The translations under genes and the position numbers were made by a program. From Pleurodeles waltl (Eukaryota; Chordata; Amphibia; Caudata; Salamandridae), in NCBI RefSeq assembly GCF_031143425.1, contig NC_090443.1, positions 1,055,539,554-1,055,603,553 on the forward strand: DNA of 64,000 bases, given 5' to 3'. Below are positions 1 to 10,841 of the stretch, one piece after another. Positions within the stretch are counted from its first letter, which is position 1. Every line of letters begins with the position of its first letter. Under the pieces are notes generated by a model, which saw only the letters and a list, made by a program, of their open reading frames with translations, searched no databases and was not told where the DNA came from.

Positions 1-1051
1 TAACCCTTCCAGTGTGAGACGGGTTTTCTGAGCCATACTGAATACTTCCTTGGCAGGCCCCCCTGCACCTGAGAGTTCAGCTGTGTCAGATTTCAACTCT
101 TCAGGTGTATGTTCTACCAAGGGAGTGGATTCCTTCTCCTTAAAAGGAGAATTCTCACTGGAGGGTGCGGTAGAGGGAAACCTTTTGCCATTTCTACCCT
201 TGGCTTTGGGAGCCTCTTGGGCCATTGTTCCAAGCTCCAAGATTATTTTCTCTTTCTGCTCTTTCGCCTGTACCCTAGTCAAAGCAAACATATGCCCTTG
301 GATGCTGCATGAGCCCAAGCTGAAGTCTCCAAGTCATTCCCTAAGAGACACTCTACAGGTAGGTCTGTGTGCACTACAGCTTTCTTTGGGCCTGTAATCC
401 CCTGCCCCATTGAAATCAACAACTGCTGTGGTGTGGCACACAGTGTTGTTGTGGTCATCAGTTACTTTGTACTGGTGACCAAGTAAGTGTTGCTCAGGGG
501 AAACCAGTTTCTCAGTCACCAGAGTGACACTGGCACCTGTGTCCCTTTAGGCCTCTGCCTGAACACCATTTATTAAGGGCAGCTGCCTGTACTTACCCAT
601 GGTAAGGGGACAGGCAGCAAGGGTGGCAAAATCAGTGCCCCCATCTGAGACTAAGCCTTAGTAGTCTCCCCAACTAATCCAGCCCCCCACCACACTTCCT
701 AAAGTGAGCCCAGCTAAACCCTTGGATTGAGTATTGTTAGCTGACCCACCACTACTGCTGTTACTAGGGGCACAAGTGGTAGTGGTGAGGGTTGTAGTGG
801 TGGGAGGGTTGGCGCCTTTCTTAGGACAGTAGCTGTCTCCTAGCCTATGGCCTTTGTTTTTACAAACATAGCACCAAGGCTTCTTGTTGTGGGAAGAAGA
901 GAAATATGTTTTGGACCCACCCCAGAGGAATTTTGTGGACCTGATGACTCTAGGTTTGTTTCTGTCCCCACTCTTGTCCTGAGACTTGCCTGCTTCCTTT
1001 CTTCTTGTCTGCCACCCCCTATGTGAGCTTTCCTGCTCACCCTTGTTCTGA
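1..1051 (-). pseudogene. GMR-1 gag C-terminal part (zinc knuckle) and aspartic protease
   Basis: The right part (658-1051) encodes the Gag C-terminus with a CCHC-like knuckle, CYVCKNKGHRLGDSYC, near 833-880. The spacing is C-x2-C-x4-H-x6-C, where retroviral knuckles have x4 before the last Cys. A Thr/Ser-rich tail follows. Reading on, the aspartic protease active site RDTGASVTLV is at about 520-546 and a CLLGNDLE motif, typical of the protease C-terminus, at about 333-354. A stop codon lies just before RDTG, and the frame changes again after the protease. The left 290 bases encode a charged linker like the one before integrase in GMR-3. This fragment is non-functional, but its protease motif is better preserved than that of GMR-3. 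Confidence 0.8.
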
Positions 1052-1500
1052 CCCATTGTAGGAAGTTGGCTCTGGATATACTATTTCAAAGTAAGAAATA
1101 GTGTGCAGAGTCCAAGGGTTCCCCTTAGAGGTAAGATAGTGGCAAAAATAGATAATTTTAATGCTCTATTTTGTGGTAGTGTGGTTGAGCAGTAGGCTTA
1201 TCAGAGGGTAGTGTTAAGCATTTGTTGTACACACAATACAATACAATACAATAAATGAGGAACACACACTCAAAGACTTACTCTAGGCCAATAGGTTTTT
1301 ATGTAGAAAAATATATTTTCTTAGTTTATTTTAAGAACCACAGTTTCAAGATTTACAAGTAATACTTCAAATGAAAGGTATTTCACTCGGGTATTCTAGG
1401 AACTTTCAATAATCACAATAGCATGTACAGTTTTGACCAAAATGGCAATGAGCTATTTTAAAAGTGGACACAGTGCAAAAATCAACAGTTCCTGGGGGAG

Positions 1501-1713
1501 GTAAGTAAATCTTAAGTTCACAGGTAAGTAAAACACTTACAGGGTTCTAAGTTGGATGCAAGGTTGCCCACCGTTGGGGGTTCAAGGCAACCCCAAGGTT
1601 ACCACACCAGCAGCTCAGTGCCGGTCAGGTGCAGAGGTCAAAGTGGTGCCCAAAACACATAGGCTTTCATGGAAATAGGGGTGCCCCGGTTCCAGTCTGC
1701 CAGCAGGTAAGTA
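1501..1713 (+). promoter_or_regulatory. Cluster of antisense splice-donor-like sites in LTR-A
   Basis: GAG-GTAAGTA, CAG-GTAAGTA and CAG-GTAAGTA occur with the GT at 1501, 1523 and 1707, antisense to the LTR. The LTR at 56056-58701 has them at 56441, 56464 and 56648, with nearly the same spacing. These match the 5' splice-site consensus. Use in splicing is not shown. Confidence 0.4.
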
Positions 1714-2489
1714 CCCGCGTCCTCGGAGGGCAGACCCAGGGGGTTTTGTAGGGCACGGGGGGACACAAGCAGACACAGAAAGTACACCCTCAGCAGCACA
1801 GGGGCGGCCGGGTGCAGAGTGCAAACAGGCGTCTGGTTTCTGATAGGAATCAATGGGGAGAACCGGGGGTCTCTTCAGCGATGCAGGCAGGCACAGGGGG
1901 GGCTCCTTGGGGTAGCCACCACCTGGGCTAGGCAGAGGGTCGCCTGGAGGTCAGTTCCTTCAGGTCCTGGAGGCTGCGGGTGCAGTGCTGGTTCCAGGCG
2001 TCGGGTTCCTTGTTACAGGCAGTCGCGGTCAGGGGGAGCCTCTGGATTTCCTCTGCAGGTGTTTTCTGTGGGGGGGGGTCAAGTCTGTGACTCACGGGCT
2101 CGCAGTCGCTGGGGAGTCCTTCCTGTAGTGTTAGTTTTCCGCAGGTCGAGCCGGGGGCGTCGGGTGCAGGGTGGAAAGTCTCACGCTTCCGGTGGGAAAC
2201 GTGTGGTCTTTAAAAGTTGCTTCTTTGTTGCAGAAAGTTGCAGTTTGTTGAAGAGGGCCGCTGTTCTCGGGAGCTTCTTGGTCCTTTAGATGCAGGGTAG
2301 CCCTCTGAGGCTTCAGAGGTCGCTGGACCTTGTTGGATGCGTCGCTGTTGCAGTTTTCTTCGAAGTAGGGAGACAGGCTGGTGGGGCTGGGGCCAAATCA
2401 GTTGTCGTCTCCGTCTTTACTACAGTGCTTCAGGTCAGCAGTCCTTCTTCTTTAGGTTGCAGGAATCTATCTTCCTCGGTTCTGGGAGC

Positions 2490-2510
2490 CCCTAAATACT
2501 GAATTTAGGG
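2490..2510 (-). promoter_or_regulatory. Palindromic TATA-like site of LTR-A
   Basis: Perfect inverted arms CCCTAAAT and ATTTAGGG around a 5-bp spacer. The same palindrome recurs at the same place in other LTR-A copies (5253-5273, 47641-47661, 57504-57524). In each copy it precedes a purine-rich stretch that looks like the start of the transcript leader. A core-promoter role is inferred. Confidence 0.5.
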
Positions 2511-3704
2511 GTGTGTTTAGGTCTGGGAGGGCAGTAGCCAATGGTTACTGTCGTTGAGGGTGGCTACACCCTCTTTGTGCCTCCTCCCTGTGGGGAGGGG
2601 GGCACATCTCTAATCCTATTGGGGGAATCCTCCTTCTACAAGATGGAGGATTTCTAAAAGTAAAAGTCACCTCAGCTCAGGACACCTTAGGGGCTGTCCT
2701 GACTGGGGGGTGACTCCTCCTTGTTTTTCTCACTATCTCCTCCAGCCTTGCTGCCAAAAGTGGGGGCAGTGGCCGGAGGGGCGGGCATCTCCACTAGCTG
2801 GGATGCCCTGTGGTGCTGTAACAAAGGGGGTGAGCCTTTGAGGTGTTACAGTTCCTGCATGGGGAGGTGAGAAGCACCTCCACCCAGTACAGGCTTTGTT
2901 CTTGGCCACAGAGTGACAAAGGCACTCTCCCCATGTGGCCATCAACATGTCTGGAGTGTGGCAGGCTGGCAGAAACTAGTCAGCCCACACTGGAAGTCTG
3001 GTATGTTTTCAGGGGGCATCTCTAAGATGCCCTCTGGGTGTATTTTACAATAAAGTGCACACTGGCATCGGTGTGCATTTATTGTGCTGAGAAGTTTGAT
3101 ACCAAACTTCCCAGTTTTCAGCGTAGCCATTATGGTGCTGTGGAGTTAGTGTTTGACAAACTCCCAGACATATACTCTTATGGCTACCCTGCACTTGCAA
3201 TGTCTAAGGTTTTGCTTAGACACTGTAGGGGCATAGTGCTCATGCACATATGCACTCACCTGTGGTATAGTGCACCCTGCCTTAGGGCTGTAAGGCCTGC
3301 TAGAGGGGTGACTTATCTATGCCACAGGCAGTGTGAGGTTGGTATGGCACTCTGGGGGGAGTGCCATGTTCACTTAGTCATTTTCTCCCGACCAGCACCA
3401 CAAGCTGGCAAGCAGTGTGTATGTGCTGAGTGAGGGGTCTCTAGGGTGGCATAAGACATGCTGCAGCCCTTAGAGACCTTCCTTGGCATCAGGGCCCTTG
3501 GTACCAGGGGTACCAGTTACAAGAGACTTACCTGGGTGCCAGAGCTGTGCCAATTGTGGAGACAAAGGTACAGTTTAGGGAAAGAACACTAGTGCTGTGG
3601 CCTGGTTAGCAGGGTCCCAGCACACTTTCAAATCATAACGTAGCATCAACAAAGGCAAAAAGTCAGGGGGTAACCATGCCAAGGAGGCATTTCCTTACAC
3701 CCAT

Positions 3705-3908
3705 TTATCTGCCTTCTTTCACAATTCTTGGGAAGAGGTCAGATCTGAGTCTACCAAGTACTGGTGCAACAAATCAGACACACAATTAAGTGTATGCTCT
3801 CTCAAAATCAGATTGTATAAGCCCTCCTAATCAGTGACCTTGCCACCATGTAACCAGCCTTCCAGTGCCTTCACAGAGCAATCCACAAAATCAACCCAAT
3901 CCTGGGAG
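3705..3908 (-). pseudogene. GMR-1 gag middle segment
   Basis: This short stretch between two solo LTRs reads, on the minus strand, as the part of Gag that in GMR-3 lies at about 50155-50375 (W-V-D-F-V-D-F-S-V-K region through K-K-A-D-H-W). It joins the gag pieces at 1-1051 and 6467-7330 when the two LTRs and one copy of each target duplication are removed. It contains an in-frame stop. The match was made by reading the translation against GMR-3 in the same window. Confidence 0.8.
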
Positions 3909-3913
3909 GACTC

Positions 3914-6461
3914 TGTAGGATGCTGGCTCTGTATATACGATATCAAAATGAGAGAGACTGTGCACAGAGTCCAGGGGTTCCCCAAGAGGCTTGACAGAGG
4001 CAATAATAGATAATAAATGCTCTATTTTGTGGTAGTGTGGTCCAGCAGTAGGCTTATCAGAGGGTAGTGTTAAGCATTTGTTGTACACACACAGGCAATA
4101 AATGAGAACACACACTCAATGACTTAACTCCAGGCCATTAGGTTTTTTATATAGAAAATATTATTTTCTTAATTTAGTTTCAGAACCACAAGATTCAAAT
4201 TGTTGGTAAGTACATTAAATGTAAGGTACTTTGCGTAGGTATAGATAGAACTTTGAACCGAAACAGTAATGTACACCGTTTTTCATAAAATGGCAATAAG
4301 CTATTTTAAAAATGGACACTGCAAAATTCAACAGTCCCTGGGGGAGGTAAGTACAGTTAGGTTAATAGGTAAGTAAAACACTGACAAGTTCAGTCTCCGG
4401 GGGGGGAGGGTTCACGTCAATCCATCACCAGCAACACAGGGCTGGTCAGCTGCAGAGGTCAAACAGGTGCTAAAATAACATAGGTGCCTATGGAGACCGG
4501 GGGTGCTCTGGTTCCGGTCTGTTGGCAGGCAATTACCTGTGTCCTCAGTGGGTGTAGGGGGGGGTAGCTGACCAGGGGTGTTTAATAGAGCACTGGAGGG
4601 GCAAGTAGGTACACACAACACACCCTTAGCGACACAGGGTCGGCCAGGTGCAGTGGGCAGACAGGGCATCACGTTTGTAATAGGATTCAATGGAAGTAAC
4701 CAGGGTGGGGGGTCACACAGACATTGCAGGCAGGGCATGGGGGTGGGGGGCTTCTTGGGCCAGCCACCGACTGGACAAGGGTGCGGGCTGCCTGCTGGTC
4801 ACTGCTGAACTGATGGTCGGTTTCTCACAGGCCTGGGGGCTGCGGGTGCAGTGCTTCTCCAGGTGTCAGATATCTTCGTCCCTGGCAGTCAAGGTCACGG
4901 GGGTCCTCTGGATTCCCTCTGCAGGTGTCGTCATGGGGGTGCAGAGAGGTTAGCCCAGGGTGGACACGTCGTCGGAGTCACCTGGGGATCCTCTCTGGGT
5001 CGTTGGTTTCTCTGGACACGGGCCTGGGGTGTTGGGCGCAAAGTGGTGGGGACTCACGCTTCCGGAGTGAGGTAAGAGTCCCTTTAAAGATGGTTTCTTC
5101 TTCTTTGTTTGGACAGGTCCGCTGTCCACGGGAGTTCTTGATCCTTTGTAGTTGCAGGGCAGTCCTCTGAGTCGGCAGAGGTTGCTGGGCCTGCAGGATG
5201 TGTCGCTGGTGCAGGTTCTCTGAAGTTGGAGATTTCCTGGGTTCAGGGTTGCCCCTAAATATTACATTTAGGGGTGTGTTAGGGCTGGAGAGCAGTAGCC
5301 AATAGCTACTGTCCCTGAGGGTGGCTACATCCTCTTTGTGCCTCCTCCCTTTGGGGAGGGGGGGCACATTGTTATTCCTATTGGGCTAAGTCCTCCAAAG
5401 CAAGATGGAGGATTATCAAGGGGGGGGGGGGAGGTAACTTCAGCTGTGGTCAACTAAGGGATGGGCCTGGCTGAGGGGGTCACTCCTCCTGGTTTTTCTC
5501 ATTATCTCCCCGGACTTGGCGCCCAAAGTGGACGCTGTGTCCGGGGGCGGGCATCTCCACTAGCTGGAGTGCCCTGGTGCGCTGTAACACCAGGCTGGAG
5601 CCTTTGAGGCTCACCACCGTGTTAGTTCCTGCAGGGGGAGGTGTGAAGCACCTCCACCCAGGACAGGCTTTGTTTCTGACCACAGAGTGCTCAAAGGCAC
5701 TCACCCCATATGGTCAGAAACTCGTCTGGAAGTGGCAGGCTGACCCAGACCAGTCAGTCACACACTAACAGTGGAGCTGGCATACAGGGGGCATCTCTAA
5801 GATGCCCTCTGTGTGCATATTTCATAAATCTCACACTGGCATCAGTGTGGGTTTATTGTGCTGAGAAGTTTGATACCAAACTTCCCAGTTTTCAATGTAG
5901 CCAGTATGGAACTGTGGAGTTCGTTTCTGACAATCTCCCAGACCATATACTCAATATGGCCCTGCACTTACAATGTCTAAGATTTTGCTTAGACACTGTA
6001 GGGGCATGGTGCTCATGCAGCTATGCCCTCACCTGTGGTATAGTGCACCCTGCCTTAGGGCTGTAAGGCCTGCTAGAGGGGTGACTTACCTTTGCCACAA
6101 GCAGTGGGTTGTGGGCATGCACTCTGCGGGGAGTGCCATATCGACTTAGTCATTTTCTCCCCACTAGCACATACAAGCTGTGGGGCAGTGTGCATGTGCT
6201 GAGTGAGGGGTCCCCAGGGTGGCATAATTCATGCTGCAGTCCTTAGAGTCCTTCCCTGGCCACAGAGCCCAGGGTACCAGGGGTACCTTTTACAAGGGAC
6301 TTAGCTGTGTGCCAGTTGTGGAGACAAAGGTACAGTTTTAGGGAAAACCCACTGGTGCTGGGGCCTGGTTAGCAGGGTCCCAGCAGACTTTCAATCAAAG
6401 CTGGCATCAACAAAAAGCAAAAGTTTAGGGATAACCATGCCAACAGTGGCATTTTCCTACA
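3914..6461 (-). mobile_element. Solo LTR-A (second copy in GMR-1 gag)
   Basis: A 2548-bp reverse-oriented LTR-A starting TGTAGGATGCTGGCTC and ending GGCATTTTCCTACA. It has a perfect 5-bp target duplication GACTC (3909-3913 and 6462-6466). Gag coding homology continues on both sides. The palindromic promoter-like site is at 5253-5273. It differs clearly from the neighbouring copy at 1057-3699, so the two are independent insertions and not one element's LTR pair. Confidence 0.92.
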
Positions 6462-6466
6462 GACTC

Positions 6467-7330
6467 TTTCCTGGCCTCCCTGAACTTTATCCTGTATTGT
6501 TCAGTGGTAAGACCAAACCCATCCAAAAGAGTAGACTTCAACAGGGTGTTGTTATCAGCATCCTCCTCTGTGACAGTAAGGAGACTATCCCTATGCTTGT
6601 CAGAGAAGGAGAGCCAAGGGATGGCAACCCACTGTCTCTGGGGGACCCTATGTACTTTACAGGCCCTCACCAGAGCAGAGAACCACTTGTGGCTGTCATC
6701 CCCTACCTTGTAGGGGGGAACAACTTTACTGAGGTTTCTGGAATCAAGAGTCCTCCCTGACCCTGGGCTCCCTGAAACCAAAGTTGCTGCTCTCTACTGC
6801 CAAGGCCTCCCTATCTAGGACTAGCTGGTGGTGTTGCAGCATCAGCGCGGCCTCCTCCAGCCTCTGTTTCCTGCGCTCCTTGTCTAAGGAGTCTTCTTCT
6901 GGAGTAGAGCAACATGTAACCTCAGATACTGAGGTGACACGAGTGGGCAGAGGAGGATCTGTCCCTAGTTTTACTAACCCTCTGGACAAGCCCTCTGGGT
7001 ACCCAGGGGGGCCTTCCAACATGGCTTTCCTTTATACTACCTGTGGTGCTCCCAGCTGCACTAGGGGGTTTTCTAGGGACCCTGTGATCTTCTGAGGGAC
7101 TCTCCTGACATTCCCCAGTGTTTAGATCTTTTCTTTCTAACCCTGGAGGGCTAGAGTCTACATCCCTCCCTCTCCTCCTGGTCGTCAGCATGGCCCTGAT
7201 CATCCTGGAGGAAAAGAGCTAGGAGCAGACTGTTGTTAGGTCCCCCCCACCTTGAGGTTCCTTTCTTTGCACTTCTCCCTCAATTCTTGGAAAGTGAGGC
7301 TCTCATAAGGAGAGTCCTTAGCCTGAGATG
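6467..7330 (-). pseudogene. GMR-1 gag N-terminal half
   Basis: On the minus strand the reading begins near 7330 with a stretch like LTFQELREKCKERNLKVG, matching the SAP-like N-terminus of the GMR-3 Gag (MSELRTLCKIKNIKTG). After frame changes it runs through a charged region, an EERRKQR-type helical segment (6744-7022) and a capsid-like region (6467-6781) with LLDGFGLTTEQYRIKFREA, matching LIEGFGFSTEEYRIRFRGA in GMR-3. Several stops and at least two frameshifts make it a pseudogene. Gag is the structural protein of the retrotransposon particle. Confidence 0.75.
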
Positions 7331-7586
7331 TGCTTGGTCCTGAAAAACTGTTTGTTAGTGGTGTAGGATGTGCCTAATGCCTAATCCCCCTAACGTCTAG
7401 TCTCTTTAAGAGAAGTTTGGAGCAAGGGCTATGCCTAGATCCTTCTCTTACCCAAACCCAAGAGACTGTTTCCTGACACTAGGTATATGTGTAGATCCCT
7501 GCTAGTAATGGTCTTTCCTGTGGAACGTACCAAGTGACAGAGTGTTAAGGCAATTGCAAGAGGTTATCCTACCGCTGCACCACCTA
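7331..7586 (-). other. GMR-1 untranslated leader and putative primer-binding site
   Basis: Between the 5' LTR end (7587) and gag there are about 250 bases with no ORF. The bases next to the LTR read, on the minus strand, TAGGTGGTGCAGCGGTAGG. They align with TGGTGGATCAGCGGTGGGG at the same place in GMR-3, so the site is conserved. I could not match it to a particular tRNA 3' end. Confidence 0.5.
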
Positions 7587-7694
7587 TGTTGGAAGCTGGC
7601 CTGATGCGTGGTGGGTACCTGAGGTACTTACATCTTATACATGGTCCAGGTATCCCCTCTGAGTGAAGTGTAGGCACTGTCTAAAAGCCAGGCT
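7587..7694 (-). mobile_element. GMR-1 5' LTR-B, first segment
   Basis: This is the 3' terminal part of the reverse-oriented LTR-B, starting TGTTGGAAGCTGGCCTG on the plus strand and matching 19745 onward. It is cut at AGGCT (7690-7694) by the LTR-C insertion and resumes at 10195. Confidence 0.85.
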
Positions 7695-10189
7695 TATGAG
7701 AGGAGGCCTCTTTTTGCATGGTTAGCCCCAATTTTTTCCTGCTCTTGATGTGTTCTAGAAGTTGGTAGTGCCCAGGGCCCCTGCTAAACAGCTTTCCTTG
7801 GCCAGAGCTCTTTCCCTAAATCTGTTGTGATGCTTGGCACAATTGGATATACTCTTAAATACCCCTATACGTACCTAGTAAATGGGTACCCCAGTATCCA
7901 GGGCAAGAGATATTAAGAGTAGGCCCCTGGGGGCAGCAGCATTGATTGTGCCACCCCAAGGGCCCTGCACCCAAATGCCCCCAGCACTGCCATTGCAGGC
8001 TGAGTGTACTGGGGCAACCCTAAAAGGACAAACTCGACATGGCACACTCTGTGTGCCCTGTCCTCTCAACACTGCATATATTATGGGTAAGACACCCCTC
8101 TGACAGGCCTTCCAGCCCTAAGGCAGGGTGCACCATACTATATATGACAGCATAGCTGCATGAGCAGTATGCCCCCACTGTGTCCTTGCCAAACCCAGGA
8201 CCTAGTGAGTGAACTGAGCAGCCATTTTATGTGCATGATAGCTACTCTGCACCATGATTGATAAATGCAAACTGGTGCCAGTATTGGATTTATCCCTAAA
8301 TGTACCCAGGGGTCACCTTAGAGGTGCCCCCTGCGAAAGCGAACCCTAACTGACAGAGTTGCTGAGTGGTTTCTTCCAGCCTGTCACTCCAGACAGCCAA
8401 TCTACACACCTGGGGGAGAGCCATGGCTCTCTGGTTTGTAAGACTATGCCCTTCCTGGGTGGAGGAGCTAACGCCTCCTCTCTCAGGAATGTGCAACACC
8501 CTGGCGGTGAGCTTCAAAGGGCTACAGCCCCTGAAAATCTAGCCCCCAGGCCTGCTGCTAGCAGCAGTGGGCTTACTCCCCTCCCCCCCCCCCCCCTTTT
8601 GCAAATCCCCACTTTGGGTGGGAGCCAAGGCAGGAAACCAGACAAAGGGTAGGAGGAGTGGCCTCACTGAGCATGCACCACCCCTCAGGGCTGGCATGGG
8701 AAGTGGACACTCTGATTCAGTTTTTCCATCTTGGAATGGAGGGAAACAGCCAATGAGGTTTAGAGAAGTGACCTTTCCCTCAGGAAGTGGTCACTGTAGT
8801 GGGTGTAGCCACCCAAGGGTAAGTGTCCCATTGGACACTACCAGATTCCCCTAAAATGCCTACTAAATTCAGTATTTAGAGGGCTCCCCTAGACCAAGAT
8901 TTTAGATTTGAAAAGGATCCCAGGAAGAAAAGACCAGCACCAAAGAACCCACCAAGATGAGAACAGAGGACCTGCTGCACCAGAAGAGGCACCAAGACCC
9001 CTGCTTGCTGCACCAGAGTCCAACAATCGGGACTGCGGAGGAGCTGAACACTGGACCGACCCCCAAGAAACCCAGGGGACCTCCAGGGTTCAAGGATCAC
9101 CCCAGATCTCCCTCCTGAGTGGAGCCACCACTCAAGAAAAGCAAGAAACCTGCAAAGGACCAACAAACCAGTGAGGGGTCACGTCACTGAATCACCAATA
9201 TCTCCGCGACCGGAAGTCACAGCTGGACCCGACGACTACCTGGAAGTGCCACTGTACCAAGTTTGGTGGCACTGCGCCCTCTAGTGGCTGAGATACAGCA
9301 ATACCCTGGGTACTGGTCAGCTGACATCGGACCAGTGGAAATCCAGCTCCCCCTGAGCGGAAAAAGGATCAGGAGGAAGCCCCAGTCGATGGACTTCAGG
9401 AACACCACGGACCTCCGACCAGTGCCCCCTTTGTCCTGTAAGTCGCCCACAAAGAGACTCACCTCCAGCTGCAGTGAACTCCACTGCGCACAGCATCCAA
9501 GACCTTCAAAACGCCCTGCACCTGGCCGCCCTTGTCCTTGCATCACAGGATCTGCTGTGTGCCCCGGGTCCCCAACCCCTTACGACCTCATCAGCCCAAG
9601 GGGCCCCCACAGGAACCACCTTTAAATCTGCAAACCAGCTCCTTCTCCAAGTGGCCCCTCCAGGTGGCCCTGTGCCAAGAACCTCTCCAACGCTGCTCCC
9701 GCCGGAACCGGGAGCTGCCTGAGGCTCTCCAGCTGGCACAGTGTGCCCACCGACTGCTGCGACCACCCTGTAAAAGAAGAGACTGGTAACTCAACCCTGC
9801 AATTTTTAATGCATTTTTAACAGTGGCTGCCTATTGATTCCTATGGTGTGTAATTACGCACAGAAAGACTAACTTTGCTAAAACTTTAAACAGTAATAAC
9901 AAGAAAAGTACTTAACGTATTCTAAAGATCTTGGTTGTAAATTTTATACAAGTCTGAAGTATTTTTTTTATAAATTCTTGTCTCGAGTTATTCATTGAGT
10001 GTGTGTGGTTCATGATTGGATTTGTGAGTACAGCATCTCCTGGATTAGCCTAACTGCTCGACCAGATACCTTAAAAATTGGAGCATTAGGTGGTCTGATT
10101 TTTACCTCTGGAAACCAACTTGTGGTTGCCTGAACCCTCTGCATAGTGTGCTTGGTTTTTCACACTGCATAGAGGGCCAGCCTCCAACA
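7695..10189 (+). mobile_element. LTR-C (solo LTR) inside LTR-B
   Basis: A 2495-bp insertion bounded by a perfect 5-bp duplication AGGCT (7690-7694, 10190-10194). It ends GGGCCAGCCTCCAACA. Its first bases are TATGAGAGG, so the usual TG has probably mutated to TA. Early in the element GCATGGTTAGCCCC and a CTGCTAAACAG motif echo LTR-A and LTR-B. Near the end GCTCGACCAGATACC with GAGCATTAG echoes LTR-A. A palindromic site CTAAAT-TCAGT-ATTTAG is at 8863-8879. I call it a third LTR family of the same superfamily. It has no protein-coding content, only a poly-C tract near 8580-8597. Confidence 0.8.
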
Positions 10190-10194
10190 AGGCT

Positions 10195-10841
10195 CTCTAG
10201 AGGTAGCTGTGGATGAGCAGCCAAAGCTTATCTAGGAGACATGCAGAACCACTGCAGTCACACAGCACCTACATACATGAAAGTAAACGCAACAAACAAA
10301 AATAAAGGCATTTTTGGAACACAATACCACAAAATAATAGAAGGGCAACCCTCCAATAGGAGGTAGGTAATACACTAAATATATACACTAGTAAACAGTG
10401 ATAGGCATAGAAATGGTTAGAAAACAGTGCAAATAGCAATAACCAATAGTGACCCTAGGTGGAGCACAAACCATATACTATAAAGAAATAGAATGCGAAC
10501 ACAGGAGCCCAACCTAGGTAAGTGGAATGTGTAGCTGAGGGGAGCTGGGAGTAGTAGAAAACCACAGAGGTAAGTAAAGAGGTACCCTTCAGCGACCAGG
10601 AAAGCAGGAGTAAGTCACTGGAATTTCCACAAACCATCCAAAAGCATAGAAAAGAAGAAAAAGAAGACACTCAGACATGACTGTAAGAAACCAGCGGTGG
10701 ATTTGTGAAGACCTGTGGAGAGAGGGGACCAAGTCCAAGAGTCACAGTGGAGTCCAGGAGGAGTAGGAGCTACTACCCACGCAGCTGTACTTGCAGGAGT
10801 TGGTCGATGGCGAGGAAGAACAGGTCGGCAGAACAGCCCTG
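10195..10841 (-). mobile_element. GMR-1 5' LTR-B, second segment
   Basis: Continues the LTR-B begun at 7587; it matches the reverse-oriented copy at 19850-20450, including the AAAATAAAGG poly(A)-signal region and the GACCAAGTCC stretch. It is cut at CCCTG (10837-10841) by a solo LTR-B in the opposite orientation and resumes at 14736. Confidence 0.85.

Larger units (their letters stand above)
1057..3699 (-). mobile_element. Solo LTR-A, inserted in GMR-1 gag
   Basis: A 2643-bp LTR in reverse orientation: on the plus strand it starts TGTAGGAAGTTGGCTC and ends GGCATTTCCTTACA. It is flanked by a perfect 5-bp duplication CCCAT (1052-1056 and 3700-3704). The host gag homology stops at 1052 and resumes at 3705, so the insertion is clean. 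No internal region is present, so it is a solo LTR left by recombination between two LTRs. It holds the palindromic TATTTA promoter-like site at 2490-2510 and several antisense splice-donor-like sites (1501, 1523, 1707). Small ORFs inside it are not conserved between LTR copies. Confidence 0.92.

Noticed and set aside
1819..2289. ORFs of 70-160 codons within LTR-A copies
   Set aside because: They fall in the LTRs, vary from copy to copy and have no domain features.
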